From positions 3,658,001-3,722,000 of the forward strand of contig NZ_QUOU01000001.1 in assembly GCF_003390335.1 (NCBI RefSeq): DNA of 64,000 bases. The letters run 5' to 3'. The position numbers were made by a program, and so were the translations under genes. Position 1 is the stretch's first letter. Each line of letters begins with the position of its first letter. The stretch is from Thalassotalea euphylliae (GTDB lineage: Bacteria; Pseudomonadota; Gammaproteobacteria; Enterobacterales; Alteromonadaceae). Shown here one piece after another: positions 1 through 8,550 of this stretch. The notes beneath the pieces are model-generated. The model saw nothing but the letters and a program-made list of their open reading frames with translations. It was not told the DNA's origin and ran no database searches.

Positions 1-69
1 AAGTATGACAACAAAGCCAAGAATGATCTTATGGGCAACCTTTACATTCATATGAACACCTACTTGTAA
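1..69 (+). CDS. C-terminal end of an unidentified protein (partial)
   Basis: The frame is open from the first base and ends in TAA, giving 22 residues that finish in GNLYIHMNTYL. The composition looks coding, but the fragment is too short to assign. It would converge on the riboflavin operon. It also shows that whatever lies immediately left of ribBA is on the other strand, so ribH-nusB, which often follow ribBA, do not directly continue this operon. It could be a chance open frame. Confidence 0.35.
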   Translation, partial: KYDNKAKNDLMGNLYIHMNTYL

Positions 70-282
70 TATCTGTATTTATTATTTTTTTTGCTGAATT
101 ACTACAATTCAAATTACATTATTATATAGCTGAATTTATTAGCTTATTTTTTATCAGACCTGGTTATTAAAACAGCGACATAGGTAAATGAAAAGGTAAA
201 ATGAAAGTTTTTTGACCTAAGTAGAGTCATTATTTTGTTAGGGATTGTGTTATACCTTTATGGCAAAAACGTGCAGGTATAA

Positions 283-310
283 AAAAAGCTACTGACATCA
301 GTAGCTTTTT
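283..310. terminator. Bidirectional Rho-independent terminator after ribBA
   Basis: A 13-bp perfect inverted repeat (AAAAAGCTACTGA / TCAGTAGCTTTTT) has a 2-nt centre and is flanked by A and T runs, so it can work in both directions. It lies 21 bp past the ribBA stop codon and would end the riboflavin operon transcript and the convergent transcript from the left. Positions 70-282 are AT-rich and hold nothing else recognisable. Confidence 0.85.
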
Positions 311-331
311 ACTTAGTGAAGATTTTTTTAC

Positions 332-1441
332 TTACTCTGCAAGATACTCAACCACTTCTAAGCCAAAGCCCGATAGTGAGTGATATTTTGTTTGAGAGCT
401 CAATAAACGCATTTTACTAACGCCTAAGTTAGCTAAAATTTGCGAGCCAACACCAACGTTACGTGAACCAATATGGCGTTTAACTTCTTTAATGGTTTCG
501 CCTGCATCTAACTTAGCGTACTTTTCAACTTGTGCAATCAAGCTTTCTGGCGACTCGTGTTTACCTAACAACACAAGTACACCGCCTTCTGCCGCAATGC
601 GCTCTAGTGCTTTACCAATCGGCCATTTGTTGATGCTGTCCCGTTGGCTAAACAATAAATCGCGGAACGTGTTTTCCAAATGAACACGCACAAGCGTTGG
701 CTCTTGCGCATTAATTTCACCTTTTGCGAGCGCAAAGTGTGTTTGGCCGTCAATCGTATCTTTAAATACGGTTAAATCGAAATCACCAAACGCCGTAGGT
801 AATTTACATTGTGAAATGCGCTCGATAGTGGTTTCGTTTGCGTTGCGGTATTCAATTAAATCGGCAATCGTGCCCATTTTGATACCGTGTTTTTCAGCAA
901 TTTTCTCTAAGTCAGGACGGCGTGCCATGGTGCCGTCTTCATTTAAGATTTCAACAATGACGGCTGCTGGCTCTAACCCTGCTAAACGCGCTAAATCAAC
1001 GCCCGCCTCAGTGTGACCGGCACGGTTAAGCACACCGCCATCTTTGGCAATTAACGGGAAAATATGCCCCGGCTGCACAATAGCGTTCTCATCGGCATCT
1101 TTGGCTACCGCAGCAAGGATCGTCGTCGCGCGGTCAGCGGCTGAAATCCCCGTTGTGACGCCTTCTGCCGCTTCAATTGAAACCGTGAAGTTGGTGGTGA
1201 ACTGCGCATCGTTCTTTTCAACCATCAAAGGTAATTTAAGCTTTTGACAACGCTCGGCTGACATCGGCAAACAAATCAACCCACGGCCATGAGTCGCCAT
1301 AAAGTTGATCGCTTCTGGCGTGACCAATTCGGCAGCCATGATGAAGTCACCTTCGTTTTCGCGATCTTCATCGTCCATCAAGATCACCATTTTGCCTAAC
1401 TTGATGTCATCAATAATTTCTTGTGGCGTATTTAATTGCAT
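332..1441 (-). CDS. ribBA: 3,4-dihydroxy-2-butanone 4-phosphate synthase with degenerate GTP cyclohydrolase II domain
   Basis: 369 aa. The N-terminal ~200 residues are RibB, which converts ribulose 5-phosphate to 3,4-dihydroxy-2-butanone 4-phosphate and formate for riboflavin synthesis; the acidic DDEDRENEGD motif, HGRGLIC and GHTEAGVDL are intact. The C-terminal ~165 residues align with GTP cyclohydrolase II (KLPTAFGDF start), but the zinc-binding region, normally of the form HxECLTGD...RCDCG, reads VHLENTFRDLLFSQRDSIN with no cysteine, and the RQEGRNIGL region is replaced. The second half therefore probably does not hydrolyse GTP; such RibB proteins with a non-catalytic tail occur in other proteobacteria. 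It is the last gene of nrdR-ribD-ribE-ribBA, with an AGAGGCAG ribosome site before ATG 1441. Confidence 0.93.
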   Translation of the reverse strand: MQLNTPQEIIDDIKLGKMVILMDDEDRENEGDFIMAAELVTPEAINFMATHGRGLICLPMSAERCQKLKLPLMVEKNDAQFTTNFTVSIEAAEGVTTGISAADRATTILAAVAKDADENAIVQPGHIFPLIAKDGGVLNRAGHTEAGVDLARLAGLEPAAVIVEILNEDGTMARRPDLEKIAEKHGIKMGTIADLIEYRNANETTIERISQCKLPTAFGDFDLTVFKDTIDGQTHFALAKGEINAQEPTLVRVHLENTFRDLLFSQRDSINKWPIGKALERIAAEGGVLVLLGKHESPESLIAQVEKYAKLDAGETIKEVKRHIGSRNVGVGSQILANLGVSKMRLLSSQTKYHSLSGFGLEVVEYLAE

Positions 1442-1468
1442 AACTGCCTCTTGTTACTTAGCCTTGGG

Positions 1469-2125
1469 TTATTTGATAAAGCCGCTGCGTGCTAGTAAGT
1501 CTTGACTAACACCCGACGAATCAGTGGGTTGATGTGAGGTGGTTAACAAGCGCTCGATATAACGAGCAACCACATCAACTTCAATATTGAGCTTAGTACC
1601 GACTTGATAATCGGCAATAATGGTCTCTTGTGCGGTATGTGGCACTATGGTTAAACGGAACTGATCGCTGGTTAAACTGTTCACTGTTAGGCTCACGCCA
1701 TCAATAGTGATGGAGCCCTTTTCCGCGATGTATGGGGCAATTTCTGCGTCCATCGCGATCCAATAATCCCAGCTGTTGCCCGATTGTGTAATCGACGTGA
1801 TTTCAGCAACGGCATCGACATGGCCAGAAACCATATGACCACCAAAGCGCGTGGTCGGTAGCATCGCCTTTTCCAAGTTCACCTTTTGTCCTACTTGGTA
1901 GTTCGCAAAGCCCGTGCGCGTTAGTGTTTCATTCGACACATCTGCCGTAAAGCTGCGCTCGCTATAGTGCACGACCGTTAAACAAATGCCATTGGTGGCA
2001 ATTGAGTCACCTAATTTGACATCAGCCATGTCTAACTTGCCAACATTGACAGTGATCGCCGCCCCTCGTTGGTTCATTTGAATCGCGGCAATGGTGCCAA
2101 CTGCTTCAATAATTCCCGTAAACAT
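1469..2125 (-). CDS. ribE: Riboflavin synthase, alpha subunit
   Basis: 218 aa, the usual size. It dismutates two 6,7-dimethyl-8-ribityllumazine molecules to riboflavin plus the pyrimidine substrate. It begins with the family hallmark MFTGIIEAVG and contains two lumazine-binding half-domains, recognisable by GDSIATNGICLTV in the first and KGSITIDGVSLTVN in the second; the HMVSGHVD motif is present. It lies between ribD (52 bp upstream) and ribBA (27 bp downstream) on the same strand. The same gene is called ribC in E. coli. Confidence 0.95.
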   Translation of the reverse strand: MFTGIIEAVGTIAAIQMNQRGAAITVNVGKLDMADVKLGDSIATNGICLTVVHYSERSFTADVSNETLTRTGFANYQVGQKVNLEKAMLPTTRFGGHMVSGHVDAVAEITSITQSGNSWDYWIAMDAEIAPYIAEKGSITIDGVSLTVNSLTSDQFRLTIVPHTAQETIIADYQVGTKLNIEVDVVARYIERLLTTSHQPTDSSGVSQDLLARSGFIK

Positions 2126-2177
2126 ATCTATTCTCTTGTCTTTCGCTTATTACCCAGTTGCCATTTTGGCGTGGCCG

Positions 2178-3317
2178 TTACTTGCCTGCAAACTGCGCGG
2201 TAATTTTCATATCAGCACCGACCATAGTGACATCGTTAATCGTTAGCGTTTTTGCTTGACCAAGCGTTGTGATGCTGGGCATAGCACAAAGCCCTTTGCC
2301 ACCTGCGCCCATCAACTTAGGTGCTTGATATAAAATAAGTTCATCAACCAAATCTTGCTCGATAAACGCACCAGCTAGGCGCTCACCAGACTCTAATAAA
2401 ATATCATTTAGCCCCAGTGATCCTAAATAAGATAGCGCCGCTGCTAAGTTGATTTTGCCATTGTCGGTTGCTATTGCTACTTGGCTGACAAAATGAGGCC
2501 ATGTTTGCTCATTTTCAACCTTAGTGCGCAGTAAAATTATCGGATGAGGTAATTTCGCATGTAATGGTTGAAACATCGGGAGGTCAGGGGTTAAACGCTG
2601 CTGGCCGTCAATCACCACACGCACAGGTTGGCGTAAACTTTCCGCTGGGTAGCTATTTGCCAGTGAGCCAAGCTCTTGATGGCGCACTGTCATTTTCGCG
2701 CCGTCCATCAGCACAGAATCAGCGCCCGTCAAAACAGCACAACTTTGTGCGCGTAAGCGCTGCACATCGCGCCTTGCTTCAGGCGAGGTGATCCATTGGC
2801 TTTCACCCGATGCCATTGCGGTTTGCCCATCTAGGCTGGCCGCTAGCTTACAACGCACATAAGGCATTTGGGTGCGCATTAACTTCAAAAAGCCTTGATT
2901 GAGCTGCTCCGCTTCGTCGGCAAGCAAGCCATAAGCAGCATCAATGCCCGCTTCCGCGAGCATTTTCAAACCTCGGCCTGCAACTTGCGGGTTAGGGTCA
3001 ACATTGGCAGCAATCACTTTCGCCAGGCCATGATCAATTAGCGCCTGCGCGCAAGGCGGCGTGCGCCCGAAGTGTGAACATGGCTCTAAGGTCACATATG
3101 CCGTTGCGCCACGGGCTTTGTCACCCGCTTCGCGCAGTGCGTAAACTTCGGCGTGCGGCGTACCTGCTTTTTTATGAAAGCCAGTACCAACAATTTCACC
3201 GTTGTTAACAATCACACAACCGACACGAGGGTTCGGTGAGGTGGTGAAATGACCTTGCTTAGCCAGTTGAATGGCGAGTGCCATAAATTTATGATCGTGT
3301 AAACTAAATGTCGTCAA
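2178..3317 (-). CDS. ribD: Bifunctional diaminohydroxyphosphoribosylaminopyrimidine deaminase / reductase
   Basis: 379 aa. The N-terminal cytidine-deaminase-fold domain (about 1-145) has the zinc ligands HAE (TPHAEVYAL) and PCSHFGRTPPC. The C-terminal half (about 150-379) is the NADPH-dependent pyrimidine reductase (KLAASLDGQTA and LLESGERLAGAFIEQDLVDE). It carries out steps two and three after GTP ring opening. Start ATG 3317 is 12 bp after the stop of the preceding small gene, so the operon is tightly packed. Length matches E. coli RibD (367 aa). Confidence 0.95.
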   Translation of the reverse strand: MTTFSLHDHKFMALAIQLAKQGHFTTSPNPRVGCVIVNNGEIVGTGFHKKAGTPHAEVYALREAGDKARGATAYVTLEPCSHFGRTPPCAQALIDHGLAKVIAANVDPNPQVAGRGLKMLAEAGIDAAYGLLADEAEQLNQGFLKLMRTQMPYVRCKLAASLDGQTAMASGESQWITSPEARRDVQRLRAQSCAVLTGADSVLMDGAKMTVRHQELGSLANSYPAESLRQPVRVVIDGQQRLTPDLPMFQPLHAKLPHPIILLRTKVENEQTWPHFVSQVAIATDNGKINLAAALSYLGSLGLNDILLESGERLAGAFIEQDLVDELILYQAPKLMGAGGKGLCAMPSITTLGQAKTLTINDVTMVGADMKITAQFAGK

Positions 3318-3329
3318 ACTTCACATCTC

Positions 3330-3713
3330 TTAAATTGACTCACCTTTTGGCGGGTGTTCGAGTTTAACAAGCTCAACAGTTGGCACTAACGTAACCACTT
3401 CAAGAACAAAGCTTGCCAGCCGTTGGCGAGATAAGAATACATCTATCGCATGGCCACTTTGATAGAAAAAGCTGACAACCTTTCCCGCTACCTGAATTTT
3501 TGCCAGACGCGTAATATCAATCTTATGCACGGGCTTTTTCCCGACAACACCCAGCCCTTTTGGCTTAATTAATAAAAATTGCTGATCTCGCGCTAACAGG
3601 TAATCAGCGCCCCAGTGACCTTTACGCCAGTGATAGAGGCCCAACAACAAATTGGTAACGGCAAGAACGAGTATCAACTTATCAGACTGGCTTGAATCCG
3701 CTAGCCATGCCAT
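3330..3713 (-). CDS. Small membrane-anchored protein of unknown function
   Basis: 127 aa and not recognised. A hydrophobic segment at about residues 13-28 (ILVLAVTNLLLGLY) is followed by a soluble ~95-residue part rich in beta-type sequence (FLLIKPKGLGVV, IDITRLAKIQVAG, VSFFYQSGHAIDVFL), reminiscent of small PH-like domains on membrane stalks. It lies inside the nrdR-ribD operon, 39 bp after nrdR and 12 bp before ribD, so it is co-transcribed with riboflavin genes; whether it has anything to do with flavins cannot be told. An AGGAAAAG ribosome site precedes ATG 3713. Confidence 0.7.
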   Translation of the reverse strand: MAWLADSSQSDKLILVLAVTNLLLGLYHWRKGHWGADYLLARDQQFLLIKPKGLGVVGKKPVHKIDITRLAKIQVAGKVVSFFYQSGHAIDVFLSRQRLASFVLEVVTLVPTVELVKLEHPPKGESI

Positions 3714-3752
3714 TGGTCTTTTCCTATTTTCAAAGTCTTCCCTATAAAGCGG

Positions 3753-4208
3753 CTATTTCTCGTCACCCAGTCGCGCAATTTCTTCACCAAACTCGCGAAT
3801 ATCCTCAAATGAGCGGTAAACCGAGGCAAAGCGAATGTAAGCAACTTTATCTAACTCTTTTAACTGCTCCATAATCAAATTACCCAACATTTCAGAGCCT
3901 AGCTCACGTTCACCGGTCGCGCGCAACTGTGATTTGACTTTATTTACTGACAGTTCGATTTTTTCAATACTGACGGGGCGCTTTTCCAGTGCCCGCTGTA
4001 AGCCACTGCGCATTTTGTCTTCGTTGAATGGTTCGCGTGAGCCATCGCGTTTAATAATACGCGGCATGACAAGTTCAGCGGTTTCAAAGGTCGTAAAGCG
4101 CTCATGGCATTCGTTACACTCGCGCCGACGCCTGATTTGATGGCCATCAGCCACTAGTCGTGAATCTATCACTTTAGTATCGGTAGCGGTGCAAAAAGGA
4201 CAATACAT
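3753..4208 (-). CDS. nrdR: Transcriptional repressor NrdR
   Basis: Zinc-finger plus ATP-cone repressor that senses dATP/ATP and controls ribonucleotide reductase genes. The finger is CPFC...CNECHERF at residues 3-37, followed by the ATP-cone (PRIIKRDGSREPFNEDKMRSG). From ATG 4208 it is 151 aa, close to the 149 aa of E. coli, and begins MYCPFC as family members do; an in-frame GTG four codons upstream (4220) would add MSVF and is less likely. It is the first gene of the riboflavin operon, as in many gammaproteobacteria. No FMN riboswitch is evident upstream. The 217 bp between it and acs contain 8-bp repeats (4374-4397). Confidence 0.94.
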   Translation of the reverse strand: MYCPFCTATDTKVIDSRLVADGHQIRRRRECNECHERFTTFETAELVMPRIIKRDGSREPFNEDKMRSGLQRALEKRPVSIEKIELSVNKVKSQLRATGERELGSEMLGNLIMEQLKELDKVAYIRFASVYRSFEDIREFGEEIARLGDEK

Positions 4209-4373
4209 GAATACGCTCACAAGGTTATAAATTGATGAGCATTTTAATCGAAAACAAACAGTTAAGCGAAAGCTTTGTGATGGAGTAGATACGATAAGGA
4301 CAATAAAGCAGGTTTACGCCCCTTGAGCGCCATTAACGATCATTGAATTATCGCTAGCGGCGAATTTTTTTGC

Positions 4374-4403
4374 GCCTTAGTGCCTTAGTGCCTCAGTTAA
4401 GGC
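4374..4403. repeat. Three 8-bp tandem repeats with an inverted repeat
   Basis: GCCTTAGT is repeated twice and followed by GCCTCAGT; the block ends with TAAGGC, complementary to GCCTTA in the second unit, so it can fold into a small hairpin (4382-4387 with 4398-4403). It lies just after the acs stop codon. No T run follows on the acs strand, so it is not a clear terminator. Confidence 0.5.
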
Positions 4404-4425
4404 AACTAACGCGCAAACAGCTCTG

Positions 4426-6381
4426 TTAACCGTGAACGATACGGTTGTTGATCAAGTCTTCAACCACACTTGGGTCTGCCAGTGTCGACGTATCGCCTAA
4501 ATTTTCTAACTCGTTTTCAGCAATTTTTCGCAAAATACGGCGCATAATTTTCCCTGAGCGAGTTTTAGGTAAGCCCGGCGCATACTGAATATAATCAGGT
4601 TTAGCAAAGCGTCCTAACTCTTTGGCAACTAATGCTTGCAGGTTTTCGATAAGCGTTTCGCCAGAGCTGTCGTCAGTATTGGCGCCAGACATCAAAGTAA
4701 CGTAGCAATAGATGCCCTGCCCTTTGATTTCATGCGGATAACCCACCACTGCCGCTTCGGCAACTGCTGGGTGCAGCACTAAGGCACTTTCAATTTCAGC
4801 CGTTCCCAATCGATGACCAGAGACATTGAGCACATCATCAATGCGACCTGTTATCCAGTAAAAACCATCGGCATCACGCTTGGCGCCGTCACCAGTGAAG
4901 TAATTGCCTAGGTACTGGCTAAAGTAGGTATCGAAGAAGCGTTGCTGATCGCCATAAACCGTGCGCATTTGACCTGGCCAACTGCCAGTCATCACTAGCC
5001 GACCTCGGGCTTCACCTGCTAAAACCTCACCTTCTTTACTGACAATCGCGGGCTTAACACCAAAGAATGGGCGGCCAGCGGCGCCGGGCTTCATATCAAC
5101 GGCACCAGGTGGCGAAGTAATTAACACGCCGCCAGTTTCCGTTTGCCACCAGGTATCGACGATTGAACAACGGCTCTCACCCACGACTTCATAATACCAA
5201 TGCCAAGCTTCCGGGTTGATTGGCTCACCTACCGTACCTAGTAGTCGAATACTTGAGCGATCGTGTTTTTCAACTAATTCATCCCCTAGCCCCATCAAGG
5301 CGCGAATTGCCGTTGGTGCAGTATAGAAGATATTGACCTGATGCTTTTCACACACTTGCCAGCATCGGCTGGCATCTGGGTAGGTTGGCACGCCCTCAAA
5401 GACTAATGTCGTTGCCCCATTCGCCAGTGGCCCATAAAAAATGTAAGAATGTCCCGTGATCCAGCCAGCATCGGCAGTACACCAATAGATTTCACCTTCT
5501 TGATAATCAAACACGTACTTGTGCGTCATCGCAGCATACAAGATATAACCACCACAGGTGTGCAACACACCTTTCGGTTTACCAGTAGAGCCTGAGGTGT
5601 ACAGGATAAATAGCGGATCTTCCGCGTCCATCACTTCCGGTTCGCAACTGGCAGGATAGTTACCTATCACGGCTTGATAATTGACATCGCGCTCTGGTTG
5701 CCAATCCACCTCGGCTGCGGTGCGCTGCACCATAATTACAGAATGGACATTAGGGCAATCGACTAGTGCCGCATCAACATTAGCTTTTAGTGGAATTTTT
5801 TTGCCGCCGCGCACCCCTTCATCAGCCGTGATCACCACTTGGCAATCTGCATCAAGTACGCGCGCTTTAATAGATTCCGTTGAAAAGCCGCCAAACACCA
5901 CGGAATGCACAGCACCAATGCGCGCACATGCCAACATGGCGTATCCCACTTCGGGGATCATCGGCATATAAATACACACTCTATCGCCTTTTTTAACGCC
6001 GCGATCTTTGAGTAAATTAGCTAGTCGGCAGACATTGTCGTGCAATTCTTGATAGCTAACGTTAAAGTCATCTGTAGGTTCATCACCTTCGAAAATAATG
6101 GCGGTTTGGTTGGCTTTGCTGGCCAGATGGCGATCAATACAATTGTAGCTAACGTTCAGTGTTGCCCCTTTAAACCAACTGATTTCAGCTTTGTCGAAAT
6201 CCACCGAAGACACTTGTTCCCAAGGGCTGTACCAGTCAATAAATTTATCCGCTTGCTCCGCCCAAAATACGTCTGGCTGATCAATCGATTGCTGGTACAT
6301 GGCATCATATGCTGCGCTATCGAGATGGGTAATGTGCTTGGCCTGTGCCGATACTGGATAACGGCTTAAAAGTTCCTTCAT
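4426..6381 (-). CDS. acs: Acetyl-CoA synthetase (AMP-forming)
   Basis: 651 aa, matching E. coli Acs (652 aa). It activates acetate to acetyl-AMP and then acetyl-CoA, allowing acetate scavenging. Seen in the sequence: the N-terminal ACAS domain (WAEQADKFIDW), the P-loop-like YTSGSTGKPKG near residue 265, WWQTETGG, YFTGDGAKRD, and the C-terminal SGKIMRRILR, whose lysine is the site acetylated by Pat-type enzymes in the family. It is a monocistronic gene divergent from the chemoreceptor gene at 6860 across a 478-bp spacer that carries two tandem duplications. Confidence 0.97.
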   Translation of the reverse strand: MKELLSRYPVSAQAKHITHLDSAAYDAMYQQSIDQPDVFWAEQADKFIDWYSPWEQVSSVDFDKAEISWFKGATLNVSYNCIDRHLASKANQTAIIFEGDEPTDDFNVSYQELHDNVCRLANLLKDRGVKKGDRVCIYMPMIPEVGYAMLACARIGAVHSVVFGGFSTESIKARVLDADCQVVITADEGVRGGKKIPLKANVDAALVDCPNVHSVIMVQRTAAEVDWQPERDVNYQAVIGNYPASCEPEVMDAEDPLFILYTSGSTGKPKGVLHTCGGYILYAAMTHKYVFDYQEGEIYWCTADAGWITGHSYIFYGPLANGATTLVFEGVPTYPDASRCWQVCEKHQVNIFYTAPTAIRALMGLGDELVEKHDRSSIRLLGTVGEPINPEAWHWYYEVVGESRCSIVDTWWQTETGGVLITSPPGAVDMKPGAAGRPFFGVKPAIVSKEGEVLAGEARGRLVMTGSWPGQMRTVYGDQQRFFDTYFSQYLGNYFTGDGAKRDADGFYWITGRIDDVLNVSGHRLGTAEIESALVLHPAVAEAAVVGYPHEIKGQGIYCYVTLMSGANTDDSSGETLIENLQALVAKELGRFAKPDYIQYAPGLPKTRSGKIMRRILRKIAENELENLGDTSTLADPSVVEDLINNRIVHG

Positions 6382-6470
6382 AGCGTGACCTTACGTTATT
6401 GTTTTTTTATCAAAGCGCGTGTTTGTTTGAGGTGCATAAAATCGCAGCGCTCTGTATACGTCTGTTGAAT

Positions 6471-6502
6471 ATTTCGTTGTGTTTTAATTTCGTTGTGTTT
6501 TA
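6471..6502. repeat. 16-bp tandem duplication upstream of acs
   Basis: ATTTCGTTGTGTTTTA occurs twice back to back without a mismatch, 90-121 bp upstream of the acs start. The copies are identical, so the duplication is probably recent. It lies in the 478-bp spacer 6382-6859 between divergent acs and the chemoreceptor gene; no other firm regulatory site was identified there. Confidence 0.8.
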
Positions 6503-6529
6503 GCTAGCCGCTTCAATATTTCCTCTCGC

Positions 6530-6575
6530 GCTAACTTGGATGTCACCAACAAGCTAACTTGGGTGTCACCAACAA
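6530..6575. repeat. 23-bp tandem duplication upstream of acs
   Basis: GCTAACTTGGATGTCACCAA plus CAA is followed directly by a second 23-bp copy with one difference (A to G at unit position 11). It is the second tandem duplication within 60 bp in this divergent promoter region and may change the spacing of regulator sites. Confidence 0.8.
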
Positions 6576-6859
6576 ATAACGAGACAGCAAATACTAACTA
6601 GCTCCACTATAGTTGTACAAACTATCGACAAATTCAACGAGCAATCATTGATTCGATAAAAACTCAGCGCTTAAACAGCTCTTCATCATCACGGTCATGC
6701 AGTTGACAATGGGCACATCAACTCAGCGAGAAGGCTATAAGTATGTTTGTGAAAACATTAGCAAATAAAGGGCATATAAAAGGCAAATCACAGGCCAAAA
6801 GTTCCCAAAATTAAATTTTATGTTCTACAGTTTAGTTAGCTAAAAACAGAGGGCGCAGC

Positions 6860-8479
6860 ATGAATTTTCTTTCTCGACTTTCTATTGCTCAAAAAATTTA
6901 TTTGATACCCGTAATAGGCACGATCAGTTTTACCATTTACCTCGCCCTCTCCATTTTTAATGCCACAACCAATGTTGAACAGCTTTCCCGCGTTAAGGAT
7001 GTTCAATTTCCTGTCGTTCAATTATCTGAAGCGGCTGCCGTCGATATTGTTCGTCTATCAGAAATTCTCAATGCAGCGGTGACCACAGGAGATGAAGACG
7101 GCATAACGTCGGCAGACGAGTTATCAGAAAAAATCATCGAATCTATCACCCAAATAGGCGCAACTGACCAACAATTTATTGCTGACCAGCAAAGCCTGTT
7201 AAGTGACTTTACTAGCTACTACCAACAAGCGCGAAACTTGAGCAGCGGCATGATCAACGACACCTTAGATTTTGAAAAATTGCCGGAAATGGGTAAAGCC
7301 ATGAACGCCGCCTTTGAGCAGGCTAAAAGTGGGCTAGTCAACTTTAATAAAACGCGAGTGCAGGAATTTGAGCAGGCAATAACCGATGCTAACAGCTCAG
7401 CTGAAACCTTAGTTAATATCGGCTTTATTGTCGGTATTGTGACGATCATTTTGTTGTTTGGCGCCGCCATACCCATTATTTCAGGCATCAGATCATCTTT
7501 GTCGAGCGTGGTCAATTCTTTGCAGGACATCGCAGAAGGTGAAGGGGATCTCACGGTTCGCCTTAACTCAAAAAGCAACGATGAAATTGGTGAGCTAGTG
7601 AATCGTTTCAATATGTTCATTGAAAAACTTCAAACCACGATTAAACAAGTGGTTGAAATCGCCTTACCACTTTCACAGATGGCAAACTCGGTCAGCGCTA
7701 ATGCAGAGCAAACAAATACCATTACTCAACTTCAACAAGATGGCGCGCACAATACGAAAGCCGCTGTCGATGATTTAAATCACAGTGTCAAAAGCGTTGC
7801 GGATAGCGCCGCATTAGCAGCCGATACCGCAACACAAACCCGTACGATCTCCACCGAAGGTGCAGATGTTGTTGCTAAAACGGTTGAAACAATTCACCAA
7901 CTGGCGAAAACCGTTGAAGAGTCATCCCAAGTTATTGACCACCTAGATAATGATGCCAACCAAGTGGGCGTTGTACTTGATGTGATCAGAGGCATTGCCG
8001 AACAAACTAATTTATTGGCACTTAACGCCGCAATTGAAGCCGCGCGAGCTGGCGAGCAAGGGCGTGGCTTCGCCGTTGTCGCTGACGAAGTGAGGACCTT
8101 GGCTTCGAGAACGCAAGATTCGACGGTGGAGATTCAAACCACCATTGAAAAACTGCAACAAGCGGCTCGCAAAGCCGTAGGTGCAATGAGCAATGGTCGA
8201 ACCTTGGCGGAAAACAGTGTTGAACAAGTGACGATAGCGGGCACTTCGCTGGCAGAAATTACCACATCGGTTTCGCAGATCAGTGAAATGACCAGCAATA
8301 TCGCGCACGCCACTGACTCGCAATCACAAGCCGCAGGTCAAATTGTTTCGCATGTTGACGATATTAGCCAAAGCACCAATCAAACGCATAGTGCTTCGCA
8401 AGAATTAGCGTCAGTGAGTAGCGAATTAGCAGGCTTGGCACACAACTTAGAAATTATTGCCAAAGGCTTTAAGGTTTAA
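6860..8479 (+). CDS. Methyl-accepting chemotaxis protein
   Basis: 539 aa transmembrane chemoreceptor that signals through CheA/CheW. Order: TM1 at about residues 13-33, a ~150-residue mostly helical periplasmic sensor, TM2 at about 186-210 (IGFIVGIVTIILLFGAAIPII), a HAMP domain (about 210-265, DEIGELVNRFN), then the methylation helices and the conserved hairpin tip, recognisable as GIAEQTNLLALNAAIEAARA followed by GEQGRGFAVVADEVR. There is no C-terminal NWETF-like pentapeptide for CheR tethering. The ribosome site AGAGGGCGCAGC precedes the ATG. It lies directly upstream of a porin and a PstS-like protein, suggesting a shared ligand or regulon. Confidence 0.93.
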   Translation: MNFLSRLSIAQKIYLIPVIGTISFTIYLALSIFNATTNVEQLSRVKDVQFPVVQLSEAAAVDIVRLSEILNAAVTTGDEDGITSADELSEKIIESITQIGATDQQFIADQQSLLSDFTSYYQQARNLSSGMINDTLDFEKLPEMGKAMNAAFEQAKSGLVNFNKTRVQEFEQAITDANSSAETLVNIGFIVGIVTIILLFGAAIPIISGIRSSLSSVVNSLQDIAEGEGDLTVRLNSKSNDEIGELVNRFNMFIEKLQTTIKQVVEIALPLSQMANSVSANAEQTNTITQLQQDGAHNTKAAVDDLNHSVKSVADSAALAADTATQTRTISTEGADVVAKTVETIHQLAKTVEESSQVIDHLDNDANQVGVVLDVIRGIAEQTNLLALNAAIEAARAGEQGRGFAVVADEVRTLASRTQDSTVEIQTTIEKLQQAARKAVGAMSNGRTLAENSVEQVTIAGTSLAEITTSVSQISEMTSNIAHATDSQSQAAGQIVSHVDDISQSTNQTHSASQELASVSSELAGLAHNLEIIAKGFKV

Positions 8480-8550
8480 CAAAGATAATTTATTCAACGA
8501 AAAGCTACTCAGCCTTGACGACTAAATTGTTCCACAGAGGGTCTCTCATA

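Noticed and set aside
4209..4425. Possible FMN riboswitch ahead of the riboflavin operon
   Set aside because: The conserved RFN segments could not be found in this interval on the minus strand; only short repeats are present.
8515..8550. TTG start for the porin
   Set aside because: ATG 8551 has a ribosome site and begins a normal signal peptide; the extension would spoil it.
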